Below the pieces are notes generated by a model. The model saw nothing but the letters and a program-made list of their open reading frames with translations. It had not been told where the DNA came from and ran no database searches. Source: Bog-473 sp963701955 (lineage in GTDB: Bacteria; Actinomycetota; Acidimicrobiia; Acidimicrobiales; RAAP-2). From it: DNA of 64,000 nt. The stretch lies in contig OY969694.1 of assembly GCA_963701955.1 (NCBI GenBank), positions 2,542,001 through 2,606,000 on the forward strand, given 5' to 3'. This document shows, one piece after another, positions 18,629 to 27,593 of the stretch (within the stretch, counting starts at the first letter, position 1; every line of letters begins with the position of its first letter). Made by a program: the position numbers and the translations under genes.

Positions 18629-19033
18629 TCAGCCCGGCGTCGCCGGCACTTGCGCGGTGCGATGCTCAGTTCTCGCCGGCACCGGCGTAATGAACAGGAT
18701 GGTGCTCGGGCGAACGGGAGCCGACGCGGTGCCAGATGCCGGTTGGCACGACGCAGCCGAATCCCTTCAAGATCCGAACTGGCCGCTCGCCAGCGCCGTC
18801 GTCGAGAAGAAAGTCAATAGACCCATCGAGCACGAGGGCCAGCTCTTCACCGTCGGGGTGACGCTCCTGGTAGTCCCAGGTGGTCGAGGAGCCAAAAACC
18901 GAGAGAATCTGCCCGGTGGTGAGCTGTGGTCGCCCTCTCTCTTCCAAAATCTCTCTTGCTTCGTCCAGCATGAGATCGGCCCAGGGCCGATGAGGTGAAG
19001 TGCGGAGTCTGTGATCGGAAAGGTTGCGGTCAT
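18629..19033 (-). CDS. Cupin-domain protein, two frame breaks
   Basis: About 134 residues, a single small cupin barrel. It begins MTATFPITDSALHLIGPGP, shifts frame near 18975, and continues MLDEAREILEERGRP, TWDYQERHPDGEELALVL (cupin motif 1 with His, Glu) and GCVVPTGIWHRV (motif 2 His). A second break near 18705 separates the real end STILFITPVPART from a false one. The metal-binding His/Glu set fits metal-dependent cupins that sense or modify small molecules. It is divergent from a LysR regulator 72 bp away and probably controlled by it. Confidence 0.75.
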
Positions 19034-19091
19034 AACGTCATCATGAGGCCTGCCGTTTGGCGCAAGTAGCCCTAAGGAGTCTCTGCCTAGT

Positions 19092-19108
19092 CATAAGATA
19101 TACTTATG
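19092..19108. promoter_or_regulatory. Inverted repeat CATAAG-N5-CTTATG overlapping the LysR start codon
   Basis: A perfect 6-bp inverted repeat whose right arm contains the ATG of the LysR gene. It lies in the short divergent region with the cupin gene. This suits autoregulation by the LysR protein. The AT content is striking against the GC-rich surroundings. Confidence 0.5.
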
Positions 19109-19969
19109 GCCCTGGAGCTTCGGGATCTTGCCGTCTTCTTGGCGGTCGAGCGTCATGGCAGCTTCGGGCGCGCTGCTGGCGAGCTCATGGTCTCGCAGCC
19201 GGCGGTGAGCGAGCGTATCCGTCACCTCGAACGGGTCGTAGGCCGGCCCCTGTTCGTGCGCTCTGCTCGAGGGGTGGTGGCCACCCCTGCGGGTGCTGCG
19301 CTCCTGCCGTATGCCGAACGTTGCGCCAGCCTCGGAGAGGAGGCGCTGGAGGCGGCCAGGCGCGCCGAGGCAAGCCCGCCCCTCGTCTTGGCGGTGCACT
19401 CCACCTTTGCGCTTCGGATCGTGCCATTGGTGCTCGGCGCTCTCGGCGCCACGCCTCGGCGAGTGTCGATTCGAGACGTCCATTCCGATCAGGTGGCCGC
19501 CCTCGTCCTCGACGGAGTGGCCGACCTCGGCATCGCTCTGTCGGGGGGCACGCTCAAGGGGCTGGTGCGGGCGCCGTTGCCCTCTGACGACGTCATATGT
19601 GTGACCGGTCCAAATCATCGAATCGTCAGGTTGAAGCGAGCCAAGATCGCAGATCTGAGGGACTGCCTCATCGCATTGAACGCCTGGGGCGACGGTGCCA
19701 GTGCATTCATGTCGAAGCTGCAGTCGACTGGGATCGATGACTGGCGCATCAGGCTCTGCGCCGACGCCGGCACGGCCCTGGCGCTCGCAAGAAACCATGA
19801 TCACGCAGCTCTGGTGACCGGGTCAGTCGTCGAGCCAAGCGAGGGAATCCAGATCGTTCCCCTCGCGGGCCTCGGCGGCTGGACGGTACGACTGGATCTC
19901 CTCTATCGCGGCGCTGATCGAAATGAACCCGTCATTACCGCGGTTCGCGACGCCCTCGGCGCCGTGTGA
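19106..19969 (+). CDS. LysR-family transcriptional regulator
   Basis: 287 residues, intact. The N-terminal winged helix reads LRDLAVFLAVERHGSFGRAA, then ELMVSQPAVSERIRHLERVV and LFVRSARGVVATPAG, canonical for LysR. The C-terminal part is the periplasmic-binding-like effector domain (for example GVADLGIALSGG, and DDVICVTGPNHRIVRL). The divergent cupin gene is the obvious target. The start codon lies inside a palindrome (19092-19108), so the message may be nearly leaderless or the site may block initiation. The inducer is unknown. Confidence 0.9.
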   Translation: MALELRDLAVFLAVERHGSFGRAAGELMVSQPAVSERIRHLERVVGRPLFVRSARGVVATPAGAALLPYAERCASLGEEALEAARRAEASPPLVLAVHSTFALRIVPLVLGALGATPRRVSIRDVHSDQVAALVLDGVADLGIALSGGTLKGLVRAPLPSDDVICVTGPNHRIVRLKRAKIADLRDCLIALNAWGDGASAFMSKLQSTGIDDWRIRLCADAGTALALARNHDHAALVTGSVVEPSEGIQIVPLAGLGGWTVRLDLLYRGADRNEPVITAVRDALGAV

Positions 19970-20037
19970 TCAGTGAGGGACTCCTGGCGAACACACCAAG
20001 CCGTCTCTGATCGCTTACACCGCGACTACGCCAACTG

Positions 20038-20657
20038 TCAGGAACGAGTCCAAAGATCGTAGAAGCGGTAGCCCAGATCTCGGAGAAGGGTCCGGAACAC
20101 GGCCAGGGACAACCCCATCACATTGTTTGGATCGCCTTCCACACCCCTTACAAACCCTCCGCCACGCCCCTCGAGGGTGAACGCTCCCGCTACTCGCAGA
20201 GGCTCACCGTCATCGACGTAGGCCGCTAACTCGTCCTCGTCGGGCCGAGCGAAATGCACGACGGTCCGCGCAACCGACGCACTTTGCGTCTTCTGCTTCG
20301 TGTCGATGAGGCAGTGACCCGTCATCAAGGTGCCGGAGCGCCCAGCCTGGCTCCGCCACATCTCGAGGACCTGGTCAGCGTCCTTGGGCTTTCCTCTTGC
20401 GAACCGTCGACATCGAGCATCGAATCGCACCCGAGTACCAGTGCATCGCCGCAGCGATCCGCCACAGCGCCGGCCTTGCGTTGGGCCAGCTCAAGAACCA
20501 GCGATTCCGTTGAGTCTGTCTCAATGTCCTCGTTGACTCCACTGACGAGGACCTCAGGGTCAAAGCCGGCACCTCGAAGCAGTCGCAGCCTCGCCAGTGA
20601 CGAAGACGCCAGAACCAGTCGAATGAGAACCCACCTCCCGTACGCGGTCACGACCAT
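20038..20657 (-). CDS. maf: Maf-family nucleotide pyrophosphatase, one frame break
   Basis: About 205 residues. LVLASSSLARLRLLRGAGF is the signature Maf N-terminus (substrate loop S-x-S-x-x-R), followed by VLGCDSMLDVDG (catalytic Asp), then a break near 20420, and GKPKDADQVLEMWRSQAGR and TGHCLIDT (conserved T-G). It ends with DPNNVMGLSLAVF, the usual G-D-x-x-N-V-x-G-L. Maf proteins hydrolyse non-canonical nucleoside triphosphates. The start is uncertain: ATG 20657 is used, but a good ribosome site (GGGAGG) lies just inside. Confidence 0.85.
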
Positions 20658-20930
20658 GTTATGAGCGTGGGAAACGCCAGCAGGTGCCTCGTCCCCGACG
20701 GTGCCGGTAACGTCGCTAGCGACCGGGAGGCGTAGGGGCGAAGACGCGACTCAAAATCTGCTTCATCTCGAGCGTCGAAGAAGCCCAGTTGGCCGTCGTA
20801 CGCGGAGCATCGGCCCTCGGGTTGGTCTCGGAGATGCCCAGCGGCGTCGGATGGTCGACGAGGAGCTGATGGCCGACTCGAGATCTCCTCAGCCCTACAG
20901 CCTCTGCTGAACGGCATCGTCAGCCCGCGC

Positions 20931-20974
20931 CTGAAAAGCGTGAGGTCACCGGATCGACGCCGGTCCCGACCACT
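20931..20974 (+). repeat. tRNA 3'-half-like fragment, probably tRNA-Phe(GAA), possible att site
   Basis: The segment has exact tRNA geometry: 7-nt loop CTGAAAA (anticodon GAA), 5-nt stem strand GCGTG, 5-nt variable region, T-stem ACCGG/CCGGT around a 7-nt loop, then CCCGACC and ACT. The 5 bases before it (CGCGC) can pair with GCGTG, and a GCTG/CAGC D-stem-like pair lies upstream, but no acceptor 5' strand pairs with CCCGACC. The T-loop starts ATCGA rather than TTCGA. Probably an integration scar rather than a working gene. Confidence 0.5.
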
Positions 20975-21029
20975 GGAAAGTCCCTGTTCACGGTTGTCTT
21001 GGCGAGCCGCACACGCAGTGGTTCGAAAT

Positions 21030-21051
21030 GTCGTGCCCCCCACGTGCCCCA
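21030..21051. repeat. 22-bp inverted copy of the tRNA-Gly-side arm array
   Basis: These 22 bases are the exact reverse complement of 24458-24479 (two GCACG units 11 bp apart within a G-run). They lie about 58 bp beyond the 3' end of the tRNA-like fragment at 20931-20974, close to the 76-bp offset at the tRNA-Gly. The intervening 20.66-21.13 kb holds no gene that I recognise. Confidence 0.65.
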
Positions 21052-21135
21052 ACGGAGCTAGAACCGGTTGGTCTCTCGCTACAACTTCGATGCAGGCGGG
21101 TTCGCCGAACGGGTCGTTATCGGTTCAGGCGGAGG

Positions 21136-22110
21136 TCAAGGAATGGTTAGCGCTCGCTTGTCCAGAGGGTGGGTTGTCGAGTCGAAAAATTGGATTCGCA
21201 CTCTCGGAAGCACGTGAACGTACCTTGCCTTCTCTGCAATGATCTCGTCCCGTGCCCCTGGCCGAATGCTTATGGCGAGGCGCCTAGAACCTGCGAGTGC
21301 ATTGCCGATGTGCTCGTCCTGTTTCCCGAGGCTGTGACCGAAGACGACCAACCCGTCAACGTTGTCGATGAGCGTCTGAAATGCGAAGGTCAGGTAGTCG
21401 CTACCTCTGATCGAGGTCAGTTTGTCGTGGGAGGTGCCTTCGCTGACGAACAGGGGAACATCCGTGGCACGTCGGAAGGACTCCAGGAGATTTCTGGACA
21501 GCGCTCTCCGCTTGCGGGCTGCACCGTTCGTTTCACGAACCAGGTGAAGACCCCCATGCAAATACAGCACTCTGGTGCGATCACGCCAAGCCTCGGAACG
21601 TGTGATGTCAAACGTGTTGTTGGTTCCCCAGAAGTAGTCGACAAAGTCATCGACGGGGTCCTTCGCCATGATGGTCCAGTAGGTGAGCAGGTCATAGTTC
21701 GTCGATACAACGACGTTGTACTCACTCAGTGCCCGGCGGATGCGCAATAGTGTCCGCTCGGGCATCTCGTTCCAATCGACATGAACCGACGCAACGGTCT
21801 CAACGAGAGAGGATCGAATCCGGCCGTACTGCGACTCTATCCGGCGAGTGGAATGGCCGGCGTTGTTGCACACGATTGCACCCGTGTGTAGATCCGTGAG
21901 CACACGTTCAAAGTTTGTTGTATCGAGAGACTCGAACAGGTCCTGATCGCGTTGCCGAAGAGTCGCTGCGTCAAAGAGGGAGGGGTAGGAGAATCGGGCT
22001 GAGACATTCACGCTCGCCCCATTGCCAATCAGTAGTGCGTTCCCGTACCGGTCTGCGATGTCGGACCAGTCGAACAGTGAGGCATCCACAAGGTGTCCAC
22101 GTGGTGGCAT
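21136..22110 (-). CDS. DUF4917-like (SIR2-like) protein
   Basis: About 324 residues from ATG 22110; the open frame extends further upstream, but this start fits the family, whose members begin shortly before the nucleotide loop. Visible: LLIGNGASVNVSARFSYPSL (glycine-rich SIR2/Rossmann-like loop), LFESLDTTNFERVLTDL, VVSTNYDLLTYW (S-T-N-Y-D, the SIR2-like substrate motif), VLYLHGGLHL and LVVFGHSLGKQDEHI. These match the DUF4917/SIR2-like group, predicted to bind or cleave NAD and often found with phage-defence genes. It lies between an inverted arm-like repeat and a sigma-factor operon in the accessory segment. A defence role is inference. Confidence 0.72.
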   Translation of the reverse strand: MPPRGHLVDASLFDWSDIADRYGNALLIGNGASVNVSARFSYPSLFDAATLRQRDQDLFESLDTTNFERVLTDLHTGAIVCNNAGHSTRRIESQYGRIRSSLVETVASVHVDWNEMPERTLLRIRRALSEYNVVVSTNYDLLTYWTIMAKDPVDDFVDYFWGTNNTFDITRSEAWRDRTRVLYLHGGLHLVRETNGAARKRRALSRNLLESFRRATDVPLFVSEGTSHDKLTSIRGSDYLTFAFQTLIDNVDGLVVFGHSLGKQDEHIGNALAGSRRLAISIRPGARDEIIAEKARYVHVLPRVRIQFFDSTTHPLDKRALTIP

Positions 22111-22195
22111 CTCCCTCGACCCTATTCTGGGTCCGACATCAACCCAATCCAGCGCTCTCATTCGTCTGAGAACGATGCCGGATTGATAATCCAGC

Positions 22196-23790
22196 CTATG
22201 AAGAGCCAGCGTCCTCAATCCTGTAGATAGGAGTGGACGGCGCACTCTGTGCTCCTCCTCCGAGAGCGAGACACGCCCATGGGCGCGGACAGCTCACGTC
22301 GCCGATGCTCAGATATTCCTGGCCCAGGTAGTTGGGAGCATCGCTCGGGATGGTGAATGTCTCCTTGCTCCATGTCGCCCCACCGTCGGTCGTACCCACC
22401 AGAACTGGTGACCCCTCGTCGTGCACGTTGCCGATGACCTGGGGAACCGACTCTTGACCCGAAGCCCAGCAGACGGACGCACTTGCGCACGAGAGGCTGA
22501 AGAGCTGTGGCACGGGAACGTCGCTCGGGAGTGAGCTCGACTGCCATGTCGTCCCGCCGTCCGAGCTGCTGACAACGGCGCTCACCTCGGCCGTTGGCTC
22601 ACTGTCGCAGGAGTCGAATCCTGGTGGCGGCACCACACGTGGTGGCGTCCCCTGACACTGCCTGGGATTCGGAACGCTTCTCGCTCCGATTGCCATGCAG
22701 TTGCTGGTAGTCGCACACGAGATAGCGGAGAGCACCGGAGCAAACCCAAAACCCTGCGGGAGAGTCCCCGTGACCCAGGTCTGGCCGCCGTCATTTGAGG
22801 TGAGTACGAACCCCGACGGGGTAATCCCCGGGTGCAGCCCCGAATAGCCGATGGCGACGCACGCGTGATCTGAAGGGCAAGAAACGGACAGGAGCGTTCC
22901 GGAGGCCGGTACGGGTGAGGGCGTCCACGACGTTCCTCCATCGGTCGTACGGATGAGCTCGTTGCCGGAACTCGGCATGTCCAGTCTGGTCCGAGCCGCC
23001 ACTCCGACGCACAGGAGGCTGGTTGGGCATGTCACATCCCGAAGGACCCGGCCCCTCGCCATCGGAACCACACCCCATTGATGCCCTCCGTCGATCGTGA
23101 CGGCGAAAGCCGGTTGCCTGCCGTTCGTCCCGCCGACGCTGCAGACCCGAGCACTCGAACACGAGAGGGGTGAGGTGGGCAAGAAGCCGGTGGGCATGGG
23201 CAGAACGGACCACGTGGTGCCGAGGTCTGACGACACGTAGAGAGAGACCGACTGAGGCTTTGCCCCTCCTTTTGGCGATGCATAGCGAACGGCGAGGGCA
23301 TAGCAAGCCGTGACCGTTGGGCAGCTGAGCCACGCAGGCGGAGGTCCGGAGGTATCGACGTTCCACCCCTTGTCGACGACGAGGCCTACAATTGCCAACT
23401 CTGGGAGGTCTTCCCGCTGCTGGGAACGTGGAAGTTCACTGGTAGCGGTCGTGCTGCGTGCCAGGGTGTGACCCGGGCACCATTGGGGAGCGACGAGTGT
23501 GAAGCGTGCGGTCCCGTTCCGAGCCCGATCGTGAGGCCGGCTGCCAGCAGGACGAGTACGCCTGCGACGGAGATGAGTGCCGTGAGATGAGCGCGCTTGT
23601 GATGAGCAGTTTTGGGTCGCTCGCCCCCATGGTGTGATTTGGAATTCGTGCTGAGGGCATCATCTGCGACGAATTGGCCTGAGACGATTGCATCAAGGAG
23701 CTCGTCGAAGACGGGAGTTGCTTCGAGCACTTGAAAGTCCATTCCACGGGCGGGGTCAGCCGTGCGGAGGGCGGTCAGGGAATCGCTCAT
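22196..23790 (-). CDS. Membrane-anchored extracellular Asp-box propeller protein, likely ECF-sigma partner; one frame break
   Basis: About 530 residues when one indel near 23390 is repaired. Residues 1-65 are cytoplasmic (MSDSLTALRTADPARGMD). One membrane helix follows (ISVAGVLVLLAAGLTIGLG), then a large external part with five or more 'S.DGG.TW' Asp-box strands (TTDGGTSWTP, SNDGGQTWV, SSDGGTTWQ) alternating with 'SC....C.A.G' cysteine pairs (SCPSDHACVAIG). This suggests a disulfide-braced beta-propeller. Its ATG overlaps the sigma-factor stop (ATGA). The N-terminal layout matches membrane proteins paired with ECF sigma factors, so it may be the anti-sigma or sensor partner; I see no zinc-type anti-sigma motif. 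Confidence 0.72.
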
Positions 23791-24368
23791 GTTTCTGGTG
23801 CCTCCTGCAGTGGTGGTGTCGCCCTCAGAGCGGTCACTGGGCGATCACTCCAGGCTTGATTGAGACGTGCGCGGGCTCGGTGCAGGCGGATGCGGGCAGC
23901 CGTCGGACTGCAAGACAGCACCCAGGCGAGTTCCTGAGTGGTGAGACCGTCCCATGCAACCAGTATCAGGATCTCGCGGTCCTCAGCGGACAGGCGATCG
24001 AGCGCATCGAGAGCGGCCAGGCGTTCGGGATCCAACTCCTCCGTGGCTGGACTCGAGGTTGCAAGCTCACGCGCGAGCTGTCTGACCACTGTGGAACGGG
24101 TCGAGTTCCGCCTCGCCCTATTGGCGATCACATTTCGCGCCACGGTGTACAGCCATGGCACTTCTCGTTCGTCGTCAGGAACGGTCTCTAGTCGGCTCCA
24201 AGCGATGGCGAACGTCTCCGCCACGACGTCAGCGGCGTCCTCACTGTTAAGGGTCCTCCGCATGGCGTAGGCGACTACGCGACCGCGTCCCAACTCATAG
24301 AGACGATGAAAACGTTCCTCGCGTGAGTCCACCCCGGCCTCTTCCTCCCCTGTCCCCATGTATGTCAC
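23787..24368 (-). CDS. ECF-type RNA polymerase sigma factor
   Basis: 193 residues, intact. Region 2 is visible as LYELGRGRVVAYAMRRTL and SEDAADVVAETFAIAW (region 2.2-2.3), with VPWLYTVARNVIANRAR after it. Region 4 is DALDRLSAEDREILILVAW, then GLTTQELAWVLSCSPTAARI, the DNA-binding helix-turn-helix for the -35 element. It is translationally coupled to the downstream membrane propeller protein, suggesting a cell-surface signal pathway. It is transcribed away from the tRNA-Gly gene, occupying the place beside the tRNA where an integrase is usually found. Its target promoters are unknown. Confidence 0.92.
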   Translation of the reverse strand: MTYMGTGEEEAGVDSREERFHRLYELGRGRVVAYAMRRTLNSEDAADVVAETFAIAWSRLETVPDDEREVPWLYTVARNVIANRARRNSTRSTVVRQLARELATSSPATEELDPERLAALDALDRLSAEDREILILVAWDGLTTQELAWVLSCSPTAARIRLHRARARLNQAWSDRPVTALRATPPLQEAPET

Positions 24369-24408
24369 GGCACGGCCTGATGTTTCAGGACTTCAAGGTG
24401 AATTACAT

Positions 24409-24477
24409 GGCGTTCTCAGCGTGAGTAGCTGAGAACGCCGCACGTCCAAGGGCACGCTGGGGCACGTGGGGGGCACG
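24409..24477. repeat. Hairpin plus GCACG array beside the intact tRNA-Gly (arm-type site candidate)
   Basis: A perfect 12-bp stem (GGCGTTCTCAGC at 24409-24420 with GCTGAGAACGCC at 24428-24439, 7-nt loop) is followed by GCACG at 24440, 24452, 24462 and 24473 (last steps 10 and 11). The tRNA-homologous block begins 76 bp later. This duplicates the arrangement at 4347-4418 with diverged sequence between the fixed motifs, so the spacing rather than the sequence seems conserved. Confidence 0.62.
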
Positions 24478-24552
24478 ACGGACCCTCTGAGTCATCGAAC
24501 CTTCGTCGTAGACAATGCAAATATCGGGTTCGACCTGCGAGTTTCCGAGAGA

Positions 24553-24622
24553 GCGGGCGACGGGAATCGAACCCGCGTTCTCAGCTTGGGAAGCTGATGT
24601 TCTGCCTCTGAACTACGCCCGC
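24553..24622 (-). tRNA. tRNA-Gly (anticodon CCC)
   Basis: A full cloverleaf of 70 nt: acceptor GCGGGCG/CGCCCGC, D-stem GTTC/GAAC, anticodon stem TCAGC/GCTGA around TTCCCAA (anticodon CCC), and T-arm GCGGG TTCGATT CCCGT. No CCA is encoded. Its 3' half is duplicated at 4489 and 6736, always on the low-coordinate side. This is the expected side for elements that integrate at the tRNA 3' end and leave the tRNA whole. Confidence 0.93.
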
Positions 24623-25020
24623 GAGAACGCGGAAACTCTACACGCTGGGTAAACGCGATCTGCTTGGCGTCGACTGTGGCCGAAAACCGCTAAGTACGCC
24701 TTCAAGTGCCGCGCGATGTGGCACGAAAGTGGCTCGCGGGGCCTGGGGCACGGTGTTGCACGGACGCCTGAGGCCGATTCGGGAAGCGCCGATGAGGCCC
24801 TCCGAACCGGCCCGGCGGCCAGGTTTCGAGGCGGCCCGCCACGGGAATCCAACAGGGGTCGCCGGATACGGCGAACCGGCCGGTCACGGCCCCCCAACTG
24901 GGCCCCCCGTGGGATGCCCCACTATCCTCTGGGCCGCATCGAAATCCCAGGTGGCGCTCGCAACTCCGCCACCTCCCTGTTCGTAAGTAACCAGGCAGTA
25001 ACCGAAGGCGAGGAGTATTC
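24623..25020. other. Non-coding region right of tRNA-Gly with a second GCACG array
   Basis: About 400 bp with no convincing gene. It holds GCACG at 24721, 24748 and 24758, with the same order and nearly the same steps as the array at 6891-6933. The last part (about 24960-25020) is the leader of the next gene, with gaggag before its GTG. Confidence 0.55.
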
Positions 25021-27098
25021 GTGCCGGTCAGAATCGTCATTGGCCTCTTGGTGACCGTCATCGGGTTCGGCATTGCCGCCCGCCGCTTCCACTGGCTGTC
25101 CAAGCTCATCCGTTCCGGGAAGAAGGACCCCAACCGGGCCCGAGGGCCCATCAGGTCGCAAGGTGGAGGCCGAGACCGTCGAGGTGGCCGGCCAGCGCAA
25201 GCTCCTGCAGTGGACGGTGCCCGGCCTGGCCCACTTCTTCACCATGTGGGGCTTCACCATCCTGCTGCTCACGATCATCGAGGCCTACGGCGACCTCTTC
25301 AACAAGTACTTCCACATCCCGCTCATCGGGACCTGGAACTGGGTCGGCTTCATCGAGGACTTCTTCACCGTCGCGGTGCTGATCGCCCTCGTCACCTTCT
25401 CCATCATCCGCCTGAAGAACGCCCCGAGCCGCCTCGAGCGCAAGTCACGCTTCTACGGCTCCCACCTCGATGCCGCCTGGATCACCCTCGCTCATGATCG
25501 CCGGCGTCATGATCACGCTCCTCCTCTACCGGGGCGCCCAGGTCAACACCGACCCGACCCAGTTCCCCTACGGCTGGGGCGCCTTCGCCTCCCACGCCGT
25601 GGCCAAGCTGCTGGCCCCGCTCGGTGCCGGGACCAACGCGGTGCTGGTGACCGTCTTCCTGCTGCTCAACATCGCCATCATCTCGGGCTTCATCGTCTTC
25701 GTCTCCTACTCCAAGCACCTGCACATCTTCTTTGCGCCCATCAACGTGGCCTTCTCCCGGCGGCCCCGGGCCCTCGGCGCGCTCTACAGCACGCCCGACA
25801 TGGACATGGAGAACGTCGACGAGGACACCGTGTTCGGCGTGGGCGAGATCGGCCACTTCACCTGGAAGCAGATGCTCGACTTCGCCACCTGTACCGAGTG
25901 CGGGCGCTGCCAGTCGGCCTGCCCGGCCTGGACCACGGACAAGCCGCTCTCGCCCAAGCTCCTCATCATGGGCCTGCGCGACAACATGTTCGCCTCGGCC
26001 ACCCCGCTGCTCAGCGGCGAGGGCGAGCAGACCGCCCTGGTGCCCAACGTCATCGACCCCGACGTGCTGTGGTCCTGCACCACCTGCGGGGCCTGCGTGA
26101 ACGAGTGCCCGGTCGACATCGAGCACATCGACGCCATCGTCGACATGCGCCGCTACCAGGTGCTCATGGAGTCCGAGTTCCCGTCCGAGGCCGGGCCTCA
26201 TGCTGCGCAACGTCGAGAACCAGGGCGACCCCTGGGGCCTCGGCCAGAACAAGCGCACCGAGTGGACGCAGAGCCTCGACTTCGAGATCCCGGTCATCAC
26301 CGGCACCATCCCCGACGACATCGAGTACCTCTACTGGGTCGGCTGCGCCGGCGCCCTCGACGAGCGGGCCCGCAAGGGCGTGCAGGCCACGGCGCGCATG
26401 CTGCACCGGGCCGGCGTCACCTTCGGCATCCTCGGGCCCAAGGAGTCCTGCACCGGCGACCCGGTGCGCCGCCTCGGCAACGAGTACCTCTACCAGGAGC
26501 AGGCGAAGATGAACATCGCCACCCTCGACGAGGCCGGGCGCCAAGAAGATCATCGCCAGCTGCCCGCACTGCTTCAACACCATCAAGAACGAGTACCCCG
26601 TCCCTCGGCGGCAACTACGAGGTCATCCACCACGCCGAGCTGCTCGAGCACCTGGTGCGTCGGGCAAGCTCACCCCGGGCTCGGGCTACTACGGGCAAGG
26701 TCACCTACCACGACCCCTGCTACCTGGGCCGGCACAACCGGATCATCGAGGAGCCGCGCATCGGTGCTCAGCGCCATCCCCGGCGTGGAGCAGATCGAGA
26801 TGAAGCGCTGCAAGGAGCGGGGCTTCTGCTGCGGCGCCGGCGGCGCCCGCATGTGGCTCGAGGAGAACATCGGCAAGCGGGTCAACATGGAGCGCATGGA
26901 CGAGGCGCTCGGCACGGGGGCCGACGTCGTCTCGACGGCCTGCCCCTACTGCATGATCATGCTCGACGACGCCGTGCGCGCCAACGCCAAGGAGGACGAC
27001 GTGCGCGTGCTCGACCTCTCCCAGCTGGTGGAGGAGTCGCTCAACGGCGGGCCGGCGGCGGCCGCCGCGCCCGGCGCCCGGCCGAGACACCGGCCTGA
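25021..27098 (+). CDS. Membrane-bound Fe-S reductase (heterodisulfide reductase/GlpC-like, Rv0338c-like), frame breaks
   Basis: About 690 residues when repaired. The N-terminal part has several membrane helices (IVIGLLVTVIGFGIAA, FFTMWGFTILLLTIIEAYG, VLVTVFLLLNIAIISGFIVF). Two [4Fe-4S] ferredoxin motifs follow: CTECGRCQSACPAW and CTTCGACVNECPVD. The C-terminal half has two CCG-type cysteine-rich domains, for example HDPCYLGRHNR, FCCGAGGARMW and TACPYCMIML. This order matches the mycobacterial Rv0338c type, thought to pass electrons between a membrane carrier and a cytosolic partner. Breaks are near 25150, 25490, 26195, 26540, 26660 and 26765, and one near the end. The substrate is unknown. 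Confidence 0.85.
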
Positions 27099-27133
27099 GC
27101 CGGTCGCCGGGCGACCGGGCGCGGCCGGAGCGC

Positions 27134-27557
27134 TCAGCCCGGCAGGATCCCGTAGGCCCGCTCGGGCCGCAGCGTGAGCGCGAGCCGCTTGTCGGCGATC
27201 ATCGCCGCCCGGTACTCGTCCCAGTCCGGGTGCGCGCCCGAGCGCCGCCTCGTAGTAGCGGATCAGCGCCTCCACGGTGGCGTCGTGCGGGTCGGCCGCC
27301 ACCGGTGAGAGCTCGGCCGCCGCCTCGATCACGACGTACTGGTAGAAGTTGTCGCCCAGCACGTAGAGCGAGGCCCGCGGGTCGCGCCGCAGGTTGGCCG
27401 TCTTGGCCCGGTCGTCGGTGATGGAGATCAGGAACGTGTCGCCCTCGTCGGGGACGTACACGATGTTGGACAGCTGCGGCCGCCCGTTGGCGCGGATGGT
27501 GGCCAGGACCCCCTGCTTGCGGTCCCGGGCGAATGCGAGTGCCTCGGTCAGATCCAT
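27134..27557 (-). CDS. PPOX-class F420-dependent oxidoreductase, one frame break
   Basis: About 141 residues, a split-barrel flavin/F420-binding protein. FARDRKQGVLATIRANGRPQ is the usual opening, followed by LSNIVYVPD, TANLRRDPRASLYVLGD and YVVIEAAAEL. A one-base insertion near 27235 hides the real end, DWDEYRAAMIADKRL and PERAYGILPG. The R-x-x-x-L-R-R-D-P-R segment is typical of the actinobacterial F420 group (TIGR03618-like). Such enzymes reduce diverse small molecules with F420H2. It converges with the Fe-S reductase, with only 35 bp between them. Confidence 0.85.
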
Positions 27558-27593
27558 GGATCCGACCGTAGCGGGCCAGTCTCGAGCGCCGGG

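Noticed and set aside
3424..24553. Integrase, excisionase or transposase gene in the island
   Set aside because: I looked on both strands for R-H-R-Y or DDE-type motifs and found none. The island may have lost it or depend on another element.
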